The notes: generated by a model not told the origin, from the letters alone. Counted from the stretch's first letter, positions 1 through 8,882 are shown. The stretch is 64,000 nucleotides of DNA from Bacteroidales bacterium (GCA_003141895.1 PLNT01000009.1:98651-162650), one strand, 5' to 3'. Made by a program: numbers and translations.

Positions 1-601
1 GTTCACTGCTGGCCTGCACATGCCGGGTCATTATATAAACAATAAATCCGATAAGTATAGCCAGGACAGTAAGATTAACATATTTCATCGCTTTTATCCG
101 CATGTCACCTATCCATCCATCGAGCTTGCCAAAGGCGATCATACTCCCGGTCCATGAAATAGTGCCAATCATAAGTCCAAGCAGAATAGCAAGTACCTGG
201 CCATTCGCCATTCCGCTTTTTGCTATTAATTCCGGATTCACATGCTGAAATTCGACCATCGAGATCAGAGCAGCAGCTGCACCACCCATCCCGTTAAAAA
301 ATGAAACAAGCTGTGGCATAGCCGTCATCTTGACACGTTTAGCTATTATCCATCCTATGGCAGTCCCTATTCCAATTGCCACTAAAATGTATCCTATGTT
401 TCCTATTGGCTTTCCATCTCTTTGATGAAATAATATTGTTGCGACAATTGCAAGGCCCATACCAATTGCTGCCAGAGTGTTGCCACGGCGTGCTGTAAGC
501 GGGTGACTAAGCATTTTTAAACCAAGAATGAAGAATACTGATGCAATAATATAGGTTATCTCCAGAATTGGAATCCCTGTTGTTTGAGCAAACTGGTTCA
601 T
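1..601 (-). CDS. pntB: NAD(P) transhydrogenase subunit beta (partial)
   Basis: The start codon is at 601 and the reading frame runs off the left edge, leaving about 200 N-terminal residues of a family that is usually about 460 long. The visible part is a chain of hydrophobic helices with the conserved phrases HPLTARRGN and FFNGMGGAAAAL, which are typical of PntB. PntB forms part of the membrane proton channel and, in the missing C-terminus, the NADP(H)-binding domain III. It lies 21 bases after the small alpha subunit in a tandem pntA1-pntA2-pntB run. The assignment is secure; only the length is incomplete. Confidence 0.92.
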   Translation of the reverse strand, partial: MNQFAQTTGIPILEITYIIASVFFILGLKMLSHPLTARRGNTLAAIGMGLAIVATILFHQRDGKPIGNIGYILVAIGIGTAIGWIIAKRVKMTAMPQLVSFFNGMGGAAAALISMVEFQHVNPELIAKSGMANGQVLAILLGLMIGTISWTGSMIAFGKLDGWIGDMRIKAMKYVNLTVLAILIGFIVYIMTRHVQASSE

Positions 602-622
602 AAGAATTGTTTTTAACTCAGG

Positions 623-925
623 TTACTTCTTCTTCTTAAACATCTCAAGCATCCTGTCGGTTACCACAAATCCCCCGACAACATTCAGGGTTCCCAATAC
701 CACAGCCACAAATCCAAGGATCATTGAACTTGTTGTTTCAGCATGACCTATTACAATTATTGCACCGATAATTACCACGCCATGGATTGCATTGGCACCT
801 GACATTAAAGGAGTATGGAGAATCGCCGGAACATGACTTATGACCTCGATACCCAGAAATATGGAAAGGATAACAATAAATATAATCTCCCTGTGTAACA
901 GGATAAAATTTAGAATTTTTTCCAT
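623..925 (-). CDS. pntAB: NAD(P) transhydrogenase subunit alpha, membrane part (PntAB type)
   Basis: This 100-residue protein is the membrane segment of the transhydrogenase alpha subunit, encoded separately as in Rhodospirillum-type three-subunit enzymes. It has about three hydrophobic helices and the family signature HTPLMSGANAIHGVV near residue 37. A lysine-rich tail ends the protein. With PntB it builds the proton-conducting domain II that couples proton inflow to hydride transfer from NADH to NADP+. It starts 8 bases after the large alpha subunit, which indicates translational coupling. Confidence 0.9.
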   Translation of the reverse strand: MEKILNFILLHREIIFIVILSIFLGIEVISHVPAILHTPLMSGANAIHGVVIIGAIIVIGHAETTSSMILGFVAVVLGTLNVVGGFVVTDRMLEMFKKKK

Positions 926-933
926 GAGGATTC

Positions 934-2064
934 TTAATTAATATTTAAAATTTGCTTAACTCTCTGACTTATATACGCTTTACCATGAACTGCAGTTGTT
1001 ACCTTAATAATATCATCATCCAGATTCAGAATCAATTTACCATCCTTATCTATCATTATTTTCAGCAGGTTAATTATATTACTTCCGAACATTTTACTTG
1101 CATCGGAGGGCATAGCCGAAGGAAAGTCGGTTTTTCCTATGATTTGTATTCCATTTACAATTATGTTACGCCCATTCTCAGTCAATTCACAATTACCGCC
1201 TGAAGAGGCTGCAAGATCAACAATAACCGAACCTGGTCGCATTGAATAAACTGTATCTTTCACAATAAGTACTGGTGCTTTTCTGCCGGGAATCTGTGCA
1301 GTTGCGATTACTACATCTGAAGCTATGGCTCGTTTCTGGATAAGATCCTGCTGCTTTTTTTTAAAATCTTCTGTTTGTTCTACAGCGTATCCACCTGCTG
1401 AAGCATCCTCTTTTGCACCTTCAACCTCAATAAATTTTCCTCCAAGACTTTTTACTTCCTCTTTTACTGCTGACCTGACATCAAATACCTCAACCACAGC
1501 TCCTAATTTCCTGGCTATTGCCAGCGCCTGTAATCCGGCTACTCCGGCTCCTAAGACAAGTACACGTGACGGTTTAATTGTTCCGGCAGCAGACATAAAC
1601 ATCGGGAAAAATCTAGGTAGAAGTGATGCAGCCTCAAGCACAGCTTTGTAACCGGCAACCGTTGCCATAGACGACAGAATATCCATTGACTGTGCCCGGG
1701 TGGTCCGGGGTATAAGATCGAGTGCAAGAACAGATAAACCGTGAAGCCGGGCTTTTTCGAGCCATTCGCTGTTCACAACAGGATTGAGCACAGAACATAA
1801 TACCTGACCTTCCGTGAAAGAATTAATATTATCCTCAACAGGGGGATTAACAGTGATCAACAATTCAGCTCCCGAAATAACCTCCTTACGTTCGGCTAAT
1901 TGAGCGCCTGCAGTAAGATAGGCTGAATCAGCAGCAAATGCGCGCGCTCCTGCATTTAATTCCATTATTACATCGATACTCATCTTTTTCAGAGTTGCCA
2001 CTTCCGCTGGAAGTAGAGCTACCCTGTTTTCAGATTCCGATTCCTTAAGGACGCCTACAATCAT
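934..2064 (-). CDS. pntAA: NAD(P) transhydrogenase subunit alpha, NAD-binding part
   Basis: This 376-residue soluble subunit binds NAD(H). The AlaDH/PNT N-terminal domain spans roughly residues 1-135 and the Rossmann-like C-domain follows, with GAGVAGLQA at 172-180. The segment RAQSMDILSSMATVAGYKAV (123-142) matches the family's conserved NAD-site region. It is first in the pntAA-pntAB-pntB operon. Alanine dehydrogenase shares the fold, but the two downstream membrane subunits settle the assignment. The enzyme supplies NADPH at the expense of the proton gradient. Confidence 0.93.
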   Translation of the reverse strand: MIVGVLKESESENRVALLPAEVATLKKMSIDVIMELNAGARAFAADSAYLTAGAQLAERKEVISGAELLITVNPPVEDNINSFTEGQVLCSVLNPVVNSEWLEKARLHGLSVLALDLIPRTTRAQSMDILSSMATVAGYKAVLEAASLLPRFFPMFMSAAGTIKPSRVLVLGAGVAGLQALAIARKLGAVVEVFDVRSAVKEEVKSLGGKFIEVEGAKEDASAGGYAVEQTEDFKKKQQDLIQKRAIASDVVIATAQIPGRKAPVLIVKDTVYSMRPGSVIVDLAASSGGNCELTENGRNIIVNGIQIIGKTDFPSAMPSDASKMFGSNIINLLKIMIDKDGKLILNLDDDIIKVTTAVHGKAYISQRVKQILNIN

Positions 2065-2159
2065 AATTTAAATTTTGATCTGTTTAAATATGATAAAAAT
2101 TTCATTACCAAATTAGTAAACAATAATTTATCATAAAAACATGGTCGATTAAATTATAG

Positions 2160-3308
2160 TCAATATTTAATTTTAATCAAAGAAACTTCAAGTATCAACG
2201 TTTCCCCGGGTGATATTACAAACCGTTTCTGACCCTTGATCTCTTTTCCATAATAGGCTGATTTTATCCCATAACCAAGTTCAGGTGGAATTACCAGGAG
2301 TCTGGTTTCCCCGGACTTCATTTCTTTTAATGCCTCATCAACACCCTTTATCAGTCCATCTTTTCCAATAACATGAGAAAAAACTATGGGTTTGCTTCCT
2401 GGTACCGGGTTACCGCCTTCTGCCGAACTTACGAAACTCAGACCACTTACCAGTCTTCCTTTATACATTACATCAGCTATTGATCCATATAAAGGTGCAT
2501 TTCCTTTTCCCTGTACAAGGATTTTGTACTTCATACTGTCAGGTAAGATTATCAGACCGGAATAATTCATTGAGATAAACTTTCTGGTTTCTGATTTTTT
2601 CAATTCCATTTCAGAATTAACTTTCTTCCATTGATTATCTAACAGATTTTTAAAAGTTTCGTCATCTACAATAAACTTTTCAGCTTCAGGTCCTGATCGG
2701 ATAATAGTGATCGAAAAAGTTGTATCACCCTGTTCGATCTTATTAACTATATCCATTCCATCTGTCACCTCACCGAAGAGAGTATAATTACCATCAAGGT
2801 ATGACCTGTCACCAAGTGTAATATAATATTCACAAGTATTTGTATTCGGACCGTCATTAGCCATCCCTATCATTCCGGCTTTATTATGACTCAGGTCGCT
2901 TATCTCATTCGGAATTTCATAACCTGTTGAACTCCTTTCAAAATTTGCAGGATCTTTCACAATTGATGGTTCACCACCCTGGATAACATGTCCTTTAACA
3001 ACTCTGTGCCATATAGATCCTTTAAAAAATGGTGTTCCGGGCGGATAAGATGAATTTGAAATTGTTCCTTCTGCCAGTCCTATAAAATTAGCCACTGTCA
3101 TCGGCGCTTTTTTATAGTCAAGCGTCACAGAAAACCTTCCCTTATTTGTATTAAAATCAGCATAAATACCATCAGTCATAAAATTACCTTCTAAAATTGA
3201 ATCCGGTCTGTCAGTATGTTGAGTAAGCTGCCCGTTTACAACGCTAATCTTTAAGCTTGAAAGTAAAACGATGCAAATTACAAATTGAAAGAAATGTAAT
3301 CTTCTCAT
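2160..3308 (-). CDS. Exported peptidyl-prolyl isomerase, cyclophilin-FKBP fusion
   Basis: A 382-residue protein with an N-terminal signal peptide (about 1-27). A cyclophilin domain covers about 47-205, with the catalytic HRV at 101-103 and the VIQGGEP stretch at 108-114. An FKBP domain covers about 265-380, containing the VIPPELGYGI phrase. The usual cyclophilin QFFI site reads CEYYIT here, so one catalytic position differs. Both domains isomerise prolyl bonds, and the signal peptide places the protein in the periplasm or outer membrane, where it would assist protein folding. It stands alone between the pnt operon and a divergent gene. Confidence 0.85.
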   Translation of the reverse strand: MRRLHFFQFVICIVLLSSLKISVVNGQLTQHTDRPDSILEGNFMTDGIYADFNTNKGRFSVTLDYKKAPMTVANFIGLAEGTISNSSYPPGTPFFKGSIWHRVVKGHVIQGGEPSIVKDPANFERSSTGYEIPNEISDLSHNKAGMIGMANDGPNTNTCEYYITLGDRSYLDGNYTLFGEVTDGMDIVNKIEQGDTTFSITIIRSGPEAEKFIVDDETFKNLLDNQWKKVNSEMELKKSETRKFISMNYSGLIILPDSMKYKILVQGKGNAPLYGSIADVMYKGRLVSGLSFVSSAEGGNPVPGSKPIVFSHVIGKDGLIKGVDEALKEMKSGETRLLVIPPELGYGIKSAYYGKEIKGQKRFVISPGETLILEVSLIKIKY

Positions 3309-3435
3309 GAATAATTATTTAGATATGAGGTTATATTAAAAAGAAAAACAAAAATAGGAATTTTTAACCTGAATTCATCCGGGCGCAGATGGCCCCCTTA
3401 AAATTGACATTCTTTTTCTTATTTTTACATACTAA

Positions 3436-4779
3436 ATGAAGGGAATGGGGATAAATGAAGGGACTGAGGTCGATGCCAGACCGGTAAAGGAACCTGGTTG
3501 GTTAAAACTGGATAATGCTGCCAAATTGTTTCCGGCAATAATGTCAGGAGAGCTGACTTCCGTATTCAGAATAACAGTCTGTCTTAAGAAACCTGTTAAA
3601 TTCTCAGATATCCAAAAAGCAGTTGAGATTACTTCAGGACGTTTTCCCTATTTCAGCGTTTCTCTTGGAAGCGGATTATTCTGGCATTATCTTGAATACA
3701 ATCATAAACTACCGCGGATTCAGACTGAAGAAAAAATTCCCTGTACCGCTTTCGCAGCCAGAAGGAAAGATGAGCCTCTTTACCGGATACTGGTAAAAGA
3801 AAACAGGATCTCAGTCGAGTTTATGCATATTCTGACTGATGGCGGCGGCGCTTTCGAATATCTTAAATCACTCCTCTACTCTTATTTCAAATTAAACGGA
3901 AGCATCATACACTCATCAGAAGGAATAATTATACCTGAAAGTCCGATAACTGATGGCGAAATTGAAGACGGATATCAAAGATTCTTCAGGAAAAAGATTC
4001 CACCACCCGGAAAACTGACTAAAGCCTGGCATCTGCCATATACGCTCAATGAAAAACCACGTTTGAAAATAATCCGTTCAGAAATCGCACTGGATAAACT
4101 GCTTGAGATTGCACGAAAGAATAATGTATCAGTTACAGAATATCTTGTTTCTGTTTATATATACTCACTGCAGAAGATATATCTGGAAGAGAAGGAAAAC
4201 GTAAAGAAACAAAAACGGGGAGTGCTGCGAATTGAAGTACCGGTGAACCTTCGGAAAAAATTACCAAGTATAACAATGCGTAATTTTTCTCTCTTTGTAC
4301 TGCCTGAAATTGACCTGCGGCTAGGGGTCTATTCTTTTGAAGAGATCCTGATGATCGTTAAGTTTCAACTTCAAACCGGTGCAGATTTAAAACAGCTTAC
4401 ACGTTTTTTATCTCAGAATGTTGGCCATGAAAAAAGTCCATTGGTCAGATTCCTCCCGTTATTCATTAAAACTCTTGCCATATCGGCTGTTTACCGGCGA
4501 CTTGGATCAAATCAATGCTCAGGCATCCTGACAAATCTTGGAGCAGTTAAATTACCGGAAGAAATGGCAGAACTTATCGAATCATTTGAACTTGTCCCGA
4601 CACCTCCGAATACCCATGTTAAGATAACCGGCGCAATGGTAACCTTCGGCAATAAGCTAAGTTTGGTTTTTGGCAACATATCTGCCTCAACACGTTTTGA
4701 AATGCATTATTTAAAACATCTTACCGAATCGGGTATTCCGGTTAAAATTCTAAATAATAAGAAAAGATTAAGCGAATGA
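3436..4779 (+). CDS. Condensation-fold acyltransferase (alcohol acetyltransferase-like)
   Basis: This 447-residue protein resembles the CoA-dependent acyltransferase/condensation superfamily. The active-site motif HxxxDG appears as HILTDGGG with His131 and Asp135, and a second region near residues 270-290 (RIEVPVNLRKKLP) resembles the bridging segment of the fold. The substrate is unknown. Its stop overlaps the start of the next gene by four bases (ATGA), so the two are translationally coupled; such pairs with a DUF6320 zinc-ribbon protein are seen in other Bacteroidota and Firmicutes. The start could also be the ATG at 3445. A role in making an acylated lipid or polyketide-like product is inference. 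Confidence 0.68.
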   Translation: MKGMGINEGTEVDARPVKEPGWLKLDNAAKLFPAIMSGELTSVFRITVCLKKPVKFSDIQKAVEITSGRFPYFSVSLGSGLFWHYLEYNHKLPRIQTEEKIPCTAFAARRKDEPLYRILVKENRISVEFMHILTDGGGAFEYLKSLLYSYFKLNGSIIHSSEGIIIPESPITDGEIEDGYQRFFRKKIPPPGKLTKAWHLPYTLNEKPRLKIIRSEIALDKLLEIARKNNVSVTEYLVSVYIYSLQKIYLEEKENVKKQKRGVLRIEVPVNLRKKLPSITMRNFSLFVLPEIDLRLGVYSFEEILMIVKFQLQTGADLKQLTRFLSQNVGHEKSPLVRFLPLFIKTLAISAVYRRLGSNQCSGILTNLGAVKLPEEMAELIESFELVPTPPNTHVKITGAMVTFGNKLSLVFGNISASTRFEMHYLKHLTESGIPVKILNNKKRLSE

Positions 4780-5480
4780 GCTATTGTCTAAACTGCGGAG
4801 TAGAACTTGATGAGGATGTGATATCCTGTCCTCTTTGCGGGTTTAATATCGGGGAGAAAAACGAATCCAAATCTGCAGATAAATCAGAACACTATCCATC
4901 TGATATTATCTTAGTCCATAAAAAGGAAACAAGAAGACATATCTGGGAGCTTTCGATGATAATATCATTTTCCGGTTTGGCTGTCTGTACAATAGTTGAT
5001 TTTGTTATATTCAAAAACCTTTCATGGTCACTCTATGCTGATACCTCTATCCTGGTAGCATGGATTTGTCTTACGCTGATTTTACTGGCTTTCAGGAAAT
5101 ATTTCATAATACTTCCCGGACTTATGCTCACCATTCTCACCATGCTGTTTTTATTTAATCTTTTCAAACCACCTCTAAATTGGTTCTATGGCATCGGTCT
5201 GCCTGTTACAGTTGTTTTTTTTATTTCAGTCAGCATAGTAATCTTGCTTTGGAACGTCGCTCATTTTAAAGGATTTAACATCCTTGCAATAGCATTTATC
5301 GTTCTTTCAGGATTCTGCATAGTTACAGAAGTTTTCATTGACAATTACCTCTTTAAGAAAGTTGACATTCACTGGTCTGCAATTGTTGCCGTATCAATTC
5401 TTCCTATAGCCCTGGTTCTTCTTTTTGTACACTACAGGATGCAGAAAGGTAAAAGGCTCGATAGCTATTTTCATGTATAA
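4776..5480 (+). CDS. Zinc-ribbon membrane protein, DUF6320-like
   Basis: A 234-residue protein that begins with a zinc ribbon, Cys4-x2-Cys7 and Cys18-x2-Cys21. After a polar linker of about 30 residues come roughly six or seven hydrophobic helices (from residue 56 to 222) and a short basic tail. This layout matches DUF6320, whose function is unknown. It overlaps the upstream acyltransferase by four bases, so the two proteins probably work together at the inner membrane, perhaps with this one holding or transporting the substrate. That partnership is inferred from gene order only. Confidence 0.7.
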   Translation: MSYCLNCGVELDEDVISCPLCGFNIGEKNESKSADKSEHYPSDIILVHKKETRRHIWELSMIISFSGLAVCTIVDFVIFKNLSWSLYADTSILVAWICLTLILLAFRKYFIILPGLMLTILTMLFLFNLFKPPLNWFYGIGLPVTVVFFISVSIVILLWNVAHFKGFNILAIAFIVLSGFCIVTEVFIDNYLFKKVDIHWSAIVAVSILPIALVLLFVHYRMQKGKRLDSYFHV

Positions 5481-5485
5481 ATAAA

Positions 5486-5541
5486 GGCGCAAAGGCAAAA
5501 TGGCGTAATGGCGTAACGGTGTAAAGGCATAACGGCATAAT
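5486..5541. repeat. 8-bp tandem repeat, about seven copies
   Basis: Just after the DUF6320-like gene there are seven consecutive 8-base units close to GGCRTAAY (ggcgcaaa, ggcaaaat, ggcgtaat, ggcgtaac, ggtgtaaa, ggcataac, ggcataat). Copies differ at one to three positions, so the array is old or was copied imperfectly. No coding role is visible. Confidence 0.8.
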
Positions 5542-5607
5542 GCATGATTGCTCTGTAAGCAATGCAATTTAAGTTACTGAATGGAAAAGAATCTGGCAAG
5601 CTAATAT

Positions 5608-5647
5608 TAAAATGAAGGGACGTTGCATGCAACGTCCCTTCATTTTA
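5608..5647. terminator. 40-bp perfect palindrome, candidate bidirectional terminator
   Basis: The two 20-base arms are exact reverse complements meeting at GCATGC, and A/T tracts flank both ends. As RNA it folds into a long hairpin followed by a U-rich end on either strand. It sits between a plus-strand gene ending at 5480 and a minus-strand gene ending at 5715, which suits a shared terminator. The lack of a spacer loop is unusual for a terminator, so a protein-binding palindrome is possible. Confidence 0.6.
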
Positions 5648-5714
5648 TTACTTATTTTAGAATTTTGGTAATCAGCTATTAACCAAATAAATAATTCACT
5701 GATTATACAGATTA

Positions 5715-5924
5715 TCAAGCTTGCTTATAAATTGATTCGATTTTTTTGTAAGATGCTATGCTGGTTATGAATGGCTCTCCTATTTCAGATAAGCAATTAG
5801 AAATGAAGACTTTTCTCAATCGTTTGCCTGCCATCGAATTATAAGTAATATCACGTTTACATGACAAGAGTTCCTTTGACATTATGTTCTTTGCTTCGAT
5901 TATTAAAGTCTCTTTGTTTTTCAT
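5715..5924 (-). CDS. Small hypothetical protein (69 aa)
   Basis: A basic 69-residue frame with a predicted amphipathic start (residues 1-17) and the phrase GKRLRKVFISN around 33-43. I do not recognise a family. It is plausible as a gene because it has an ATG start, reasonable composition and an adjacent CsbD-like small gene on the same strand. No ribosome binding site or conserved motif settles the question. Confidence 0.45.
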   Translation of the reverse strand: MKNKETLIIEAKNIMSKELLSCKRDITYNSMAGKRLRKVFISNCLSEIGEPFITSIASYKKIESIYKQA

Positions 5925-6088
5925 TTTTCTTTCTTTAATGGAATAATATCATTGAACAAAGATGAAGTTGTTAATCCCAGAAAACTTACATTAAAGTGGA
6001 AATAACTTACATTATTCACAGTTATCCATTTTATGAGAAATTCTTCTTTTTATCTGTTTTTTTACTTACTGGCCTTATTTGTATATGT

Positions 6089-6268
6089 TCAAAGAGCTAT
6101 TATAATATTCAATAGTTCCTGGTTTGATTTTCCCAGTTTAAACCCAATGATATCCATCATTTCTTTTTCCTTGCCTTCCTGATAATTAAGATCATTATCA
6201 GTTATTGAAGGGTACTTCTTTATCAGCTTTTTCTTTTTTATCTTCCAGAATCCTGCTATACTATTCAT
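6089..6268 (-). CDS. CsbD-like small stress protein (59 aa)
   Basis: A 59-codon frame, shorter than common ORF cut-offs, reads like a CsbD-family protein: an N-terminal basic WKIKKKKLIKKYPSIT helix, the LTDDDL-like TDNDLNYQEGKEKEM segment at about 23-37, and a second GFKLGKSNQEL helix. CsbD proteins are abundant general-stress proteins of unknown mechanism, known in Bacillus and widespread in Bacteroidota. The repeated helix-TD-D-L-EGK pattern is what supports the call. It lies on the same strand as the neighbouring 69-residue hypothetical gene, 164 bases upstream of it. Confidence 0.68.
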   Translation of the reverse strand: MNSIAGFWKIKKKKLIKKYPSITDNDLNYQEGKEKEMMDIIGFKLGKSNQELLNIIIAL

Positions 6269-6669
6269 GTTTACGTGGATTAATTATATGAAGGATTTCT
6301 TTATGGAACTGATTTACAACAAAGAATTATTTTAAAATCCAACCTGTTAAAAATAGAGTTAACCGATCCGTTTATGTTATACAATAAAATATTAGAGTTA
6401 TATAATTCACGTTTCCATTCCGGAGTATATCAAACTGGTTTGTAAGGCATTGTGAAGTTTTGGATAAAATAAGTATAATATTCCTCTGAAGTTTAACACT
6501 CATATCCGGAGATTTTTGTATATTATTATTCTGAAAACACGGATTTCAGGCATATTGCTTTTCGTTATTTAGAATTAATATAAAATTACTGTTATTTTAT
6601 TCACAATGTTATTATTTTCACACTAATTATTTATCTTTGCATCGAAATCCAACACTAAAAAATAAAAGA
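6269..6669. other. AT-rich intergenic region upstream of the hydrogenase operon
   Basis: About 400 bases with no convincing frame on either strand. It holds the leader of the CsbD-like gene on the minus strand and the promoter and 5' leader of the hydrogenase operon on the plus strand. No riboswitch-like structure was recognised by eye. Confidence 0.6.
6632..6639 (+). promoter_or_regulatory. Bacteroidota -7 box of the hydrogenase operon
   Basis: TATCTTTG matches the TAnnTTTG -7 consensus of Bacteroidota promoters and lies 30 bases upstream of the chosen ATG at 6670. A clear -33 TTTG was not found, so only the -7 element is marked. Its position argues against translation starting at the TTG at 6637. 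Confidence 0.6.
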
Positions 6670-7065
6670 ATGTCAAAAATCAACTCAATAGCAGATCTGA
6701 AGAAAAAACGCGATGAACTGCAGGGCGGGTTAGGCAGCCGGGTTAATGATACGTCTAATGCTGTTCATGTAAAAGTTGCAATGGCAACCTGCGGAATAGC
6801 CTCCGGAGCTAAAAACGTAATGGAGTTTTTTTCGGAACAACTCGAAAGAAGAAACATTGCAGCAGTAGTTACTCAGACTGGTTGCATGGGATACTGTTAT
6901 GCTGAACCGACAATTGAAGTTAAGCTTCCAGGACAAGATCCTGTCGTATTTGGTTTTGTTGACCTTAAGAGAGCCGACCAGATAATTGAAAAATATGTCA
7001 AAACGGGTGAACTTGTCGATGGAATTATCCCTGTGAATTATCAAACTATTGACTTAAACGTATAA
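6670..7065 (+). CDS. hndB: NADP-reducing hydrogenase subunit HndB-like, [2Fe-2S] ferredoxin
   Basis: A 131-residue protein with the thioredoxin-like [2Fe-2S] ferredoxin fold. Cys41 sits in ATCGIASGAKN and Cys72/Cys76 in TQTGCMGYCYAEP; a fourth ligand at the usual first CxxxxC position is not seen, as is common in HndB. The start is placed at ATG 6670 because the earlier TTG at 6637 lies inside the promoter. HndB relays electrons within the multimeric hydrogenase. It is the first gene of a four-gene operon and is followed by a strong AAGGAGG that overlaps its own stop codon. Confidence 0.88.
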   Translation: MSKINSIADLKKKRDELQGGLGSRVNDTSNAVHVKVAMATCGIASGAKNVMEFFSEQLERRNIAAVVTQTGCMGYCYAEPTIEVKLPGQDPVVFGFVDLKRADQIIEKYVKTGELVDGIIPVNYQTIDLNV

Positions 7066-7077
7066 GGAGGAAAAATT

Positions 7078-8871
7078 ATGTCAAAATACAGTACGCATCT
7101 TCTGGTTTGTGGTGGCACAAGTTGTCATTCTTCAGAAAGCGATGCTATTGTCTGCAATTTAAGAGATGAACTCGAGGCTAAGGGTTTGATGGATTCTGTT
7201 CAGGTTATCCTTACAGGCTGCTTCGGCTTTTGTGAGAAAGGCCCCATTGTAAAGGTTATGCCCGACAATACTGTTTATGTTCAGGTTAAGCCTGAAGATG
7301 CGCAGGCTATTGTTGAGGAACATATTATTAAAGGTAGAAAAGTAACCAGACTTTTGCTTAAAGACCCAGTAAGCAAAGAGCCAGTCTCCGATCCGAATAA
7401 AATGGACTTTTTCAAAAAACAACTACGGATTGTCCTTCGCAATTGCGGTTTTATCAATCCTGAGAATATTGATGAATACATTGCCCGTGAAGGTTATAAG
7501 GCACTTGGAAAAGTGTTAACTGAGATGACTTCCGAGCAGGTTATTAAAGAGGTTAAAGATTCTGGTCAGAGAGGTCGAGGTGGTGCTGGCTTTTCAACCG
7601 GACTAAAATGGGAACTTGCCCGCAAAAACCAATCAGACGAAAAATATGTCGTTTGTAATGCTGATGAGGGTGATCCGGGAGCTTTTATGGACCGTTCTGT
7701 TCTTGAAGGTGATCCGCATTCTGTTCTTGAGGCTATGGTTATCTGCGGATATAGTATAGGTGCATCTAATGGCCTCATTTATATACGTGCAGAATACCCG
7801 CTTGCTATTGAAAGATTGAAAATTGCAATCAAACAGGCAAGAGAATATGGCCTTCTGGGTAAAAACATACTGGGTACAGGTTTTAATTTCGATATAACTC
7901 TCCGCTATGGAGCAGGTGCATTTGTATGCGGTGAGGAAACAGCACTTATTCATTCAATGGAAGGGCTTCGCGGTGAACCGACAGTTAAACCGCCTTTCCC
8001 GGCAGAATCAGGTTACCGCAATCATCCTACAAATGTCAACAATGTTGAAACTTTTGCCGCAATTCCGGCTATTATCCTCAAAGGAGCAAAATGGTTCAGC
8101 AGCATAGGTACCGGGAAATCAAAAGGTACCAAAGTGTTTGCTCTTGCCGGTAAGATCAACAATGTCGGACTGATCGAAGTCCCGATGGGAACCACACTGA
8201 GAGAGGTGATCTTCGAGATCGGAGGAGGTATAAGAAATGGTAAAAAATTCAAGGGTATTCAAACCGGCGGACCATCAGGAGGTTGTCTTTCCGAAAAACA
8301 TCTCGATATTCCTATTGATTTCGATAACCTTATAGCAGCAGGATCAATAATGGGTTCAGGAGCTATGATTATTCTCGATGAAGATGATTGTATGGTATCG
8401 ATGGCAAAATTCTTTCTTCAGTTCACTGTTGAAGAATCATGCGGGAAATGTGCCCCATGCAGAATCGGTAACAAACGGCTACATGAACTTCTTGGACAGA
8501 TATGTGAGGGAAAAGGTTCAATAGAGGATCTTGACAGACTCAGAAATATGAGTGTTGTGATAAAAGACACTGCACTGTGTGGTCTCGGGCAGACTTCTCC
8601 AAATCCTGTCCTGTCAATGATGGATAACTACTATGATGAATATGTTGCACACGTAAAAGATAAGAAGTGCCCTGCAGGTCAATGCAAAAGCCTGATGGAA
8701 TATGTTGTCAATCCTGAAAATTGTGTTGGTTGCACTGCATGCGCAAGAGTTTGTCCTGTTAATGCTATCTCGGGTGAGAGAAAAGAAGTTCATCATATTG
8801 ACCCATCAATCTGCATAAAATGTGGTGCATGTATGGAGAAATGTAAGTTTGATGCAATATTTATCAGATAA
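7078..8871 (+). CDS. hndC: NADP-reducing hydrogenase subunit HndC (NuoF-like)
   Basis: A 597-residue flavoprotein. The N-terminal thioredoxin-like [2Fe-2S] domain has Cys11, Cys16, Cys48 and Cys52. The NuoF core follows with RGRGGAGFSTGLKW (FMN), CNADEGDPGAF and the NAD site GAGAFVCGEETALI, then ESCGKCAPCRIG for a [4Fe-4S] cluster. The C-terminus holds two ferredoxin motifs, CVGCTACARVCP and CIKCGACMEKC. This subunit oxidises or reduces NAD(P)H and is where flavin-based electron bifurcation is thought to occur. It is preceded by an unusually strong Shine-Dalgarno (7064-7070) for this phylum. Confidence 0.93.
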   Translation: MSKYSTHLLVCGGTSCHSSESDAIVCNLRDELEAKGLMDSVQVILTGCFGFCEKGPIVKVMPDNTVYVQVKPEDAQAIVEEHIIKGRKVTRLLLKDPVSKEPVSDPNKMDFFKKQLRIVLRNCGFINPENIDEYIAREGYKALGKVLTEMTSEQVIKEVKDSGQRGRGGAGFSTGLKWELARKNQSDEKYVVCNADEGDPGAFMDRSVLEGDPHSVLEAMVICGYSIGASNGLIYIRAEYPLAIERLKIAIKQAREYGLLGKNILGTGFNFDITLRYGAGAFVCGEETALIHSMEGLRGEPTVKPPFPAESGYRNHPTNVNNVETFAAIPAIILKGAKWFSSIGTGKSKGTKVFALAGKINNVGLIEVPMGTTLREVIFEIGGGIRNGKKFKGIQTGGPSGGCLSEKHLDIPIDFDNLIAAGSIMGSGAMIILDEDDCMVSMAKFFLQFTVEESCGKCAPCRIGNKRLHELLGQICEGKGSIEDLDRLRNMSVVIKDTALCGLGQTSPNPVLSMMDNYYDEYVAHVKDKKCPAGQCKSLMEYVVNPENCVGCTACARVCPVNAISGERKEVHHIDPSICIKCGACMEKCKFDAIFIR

Positions 8872-8882
8872 TCAAAATAATA

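Noticed and set aside
6637..6669. Extended HndB start at the TTG at 6637
   Set aside because: The TTG lies inside the -7 box TATCTTTG, so it would precede or be part of the transcription start; the ATG at 6670 begins the family-like sequence.
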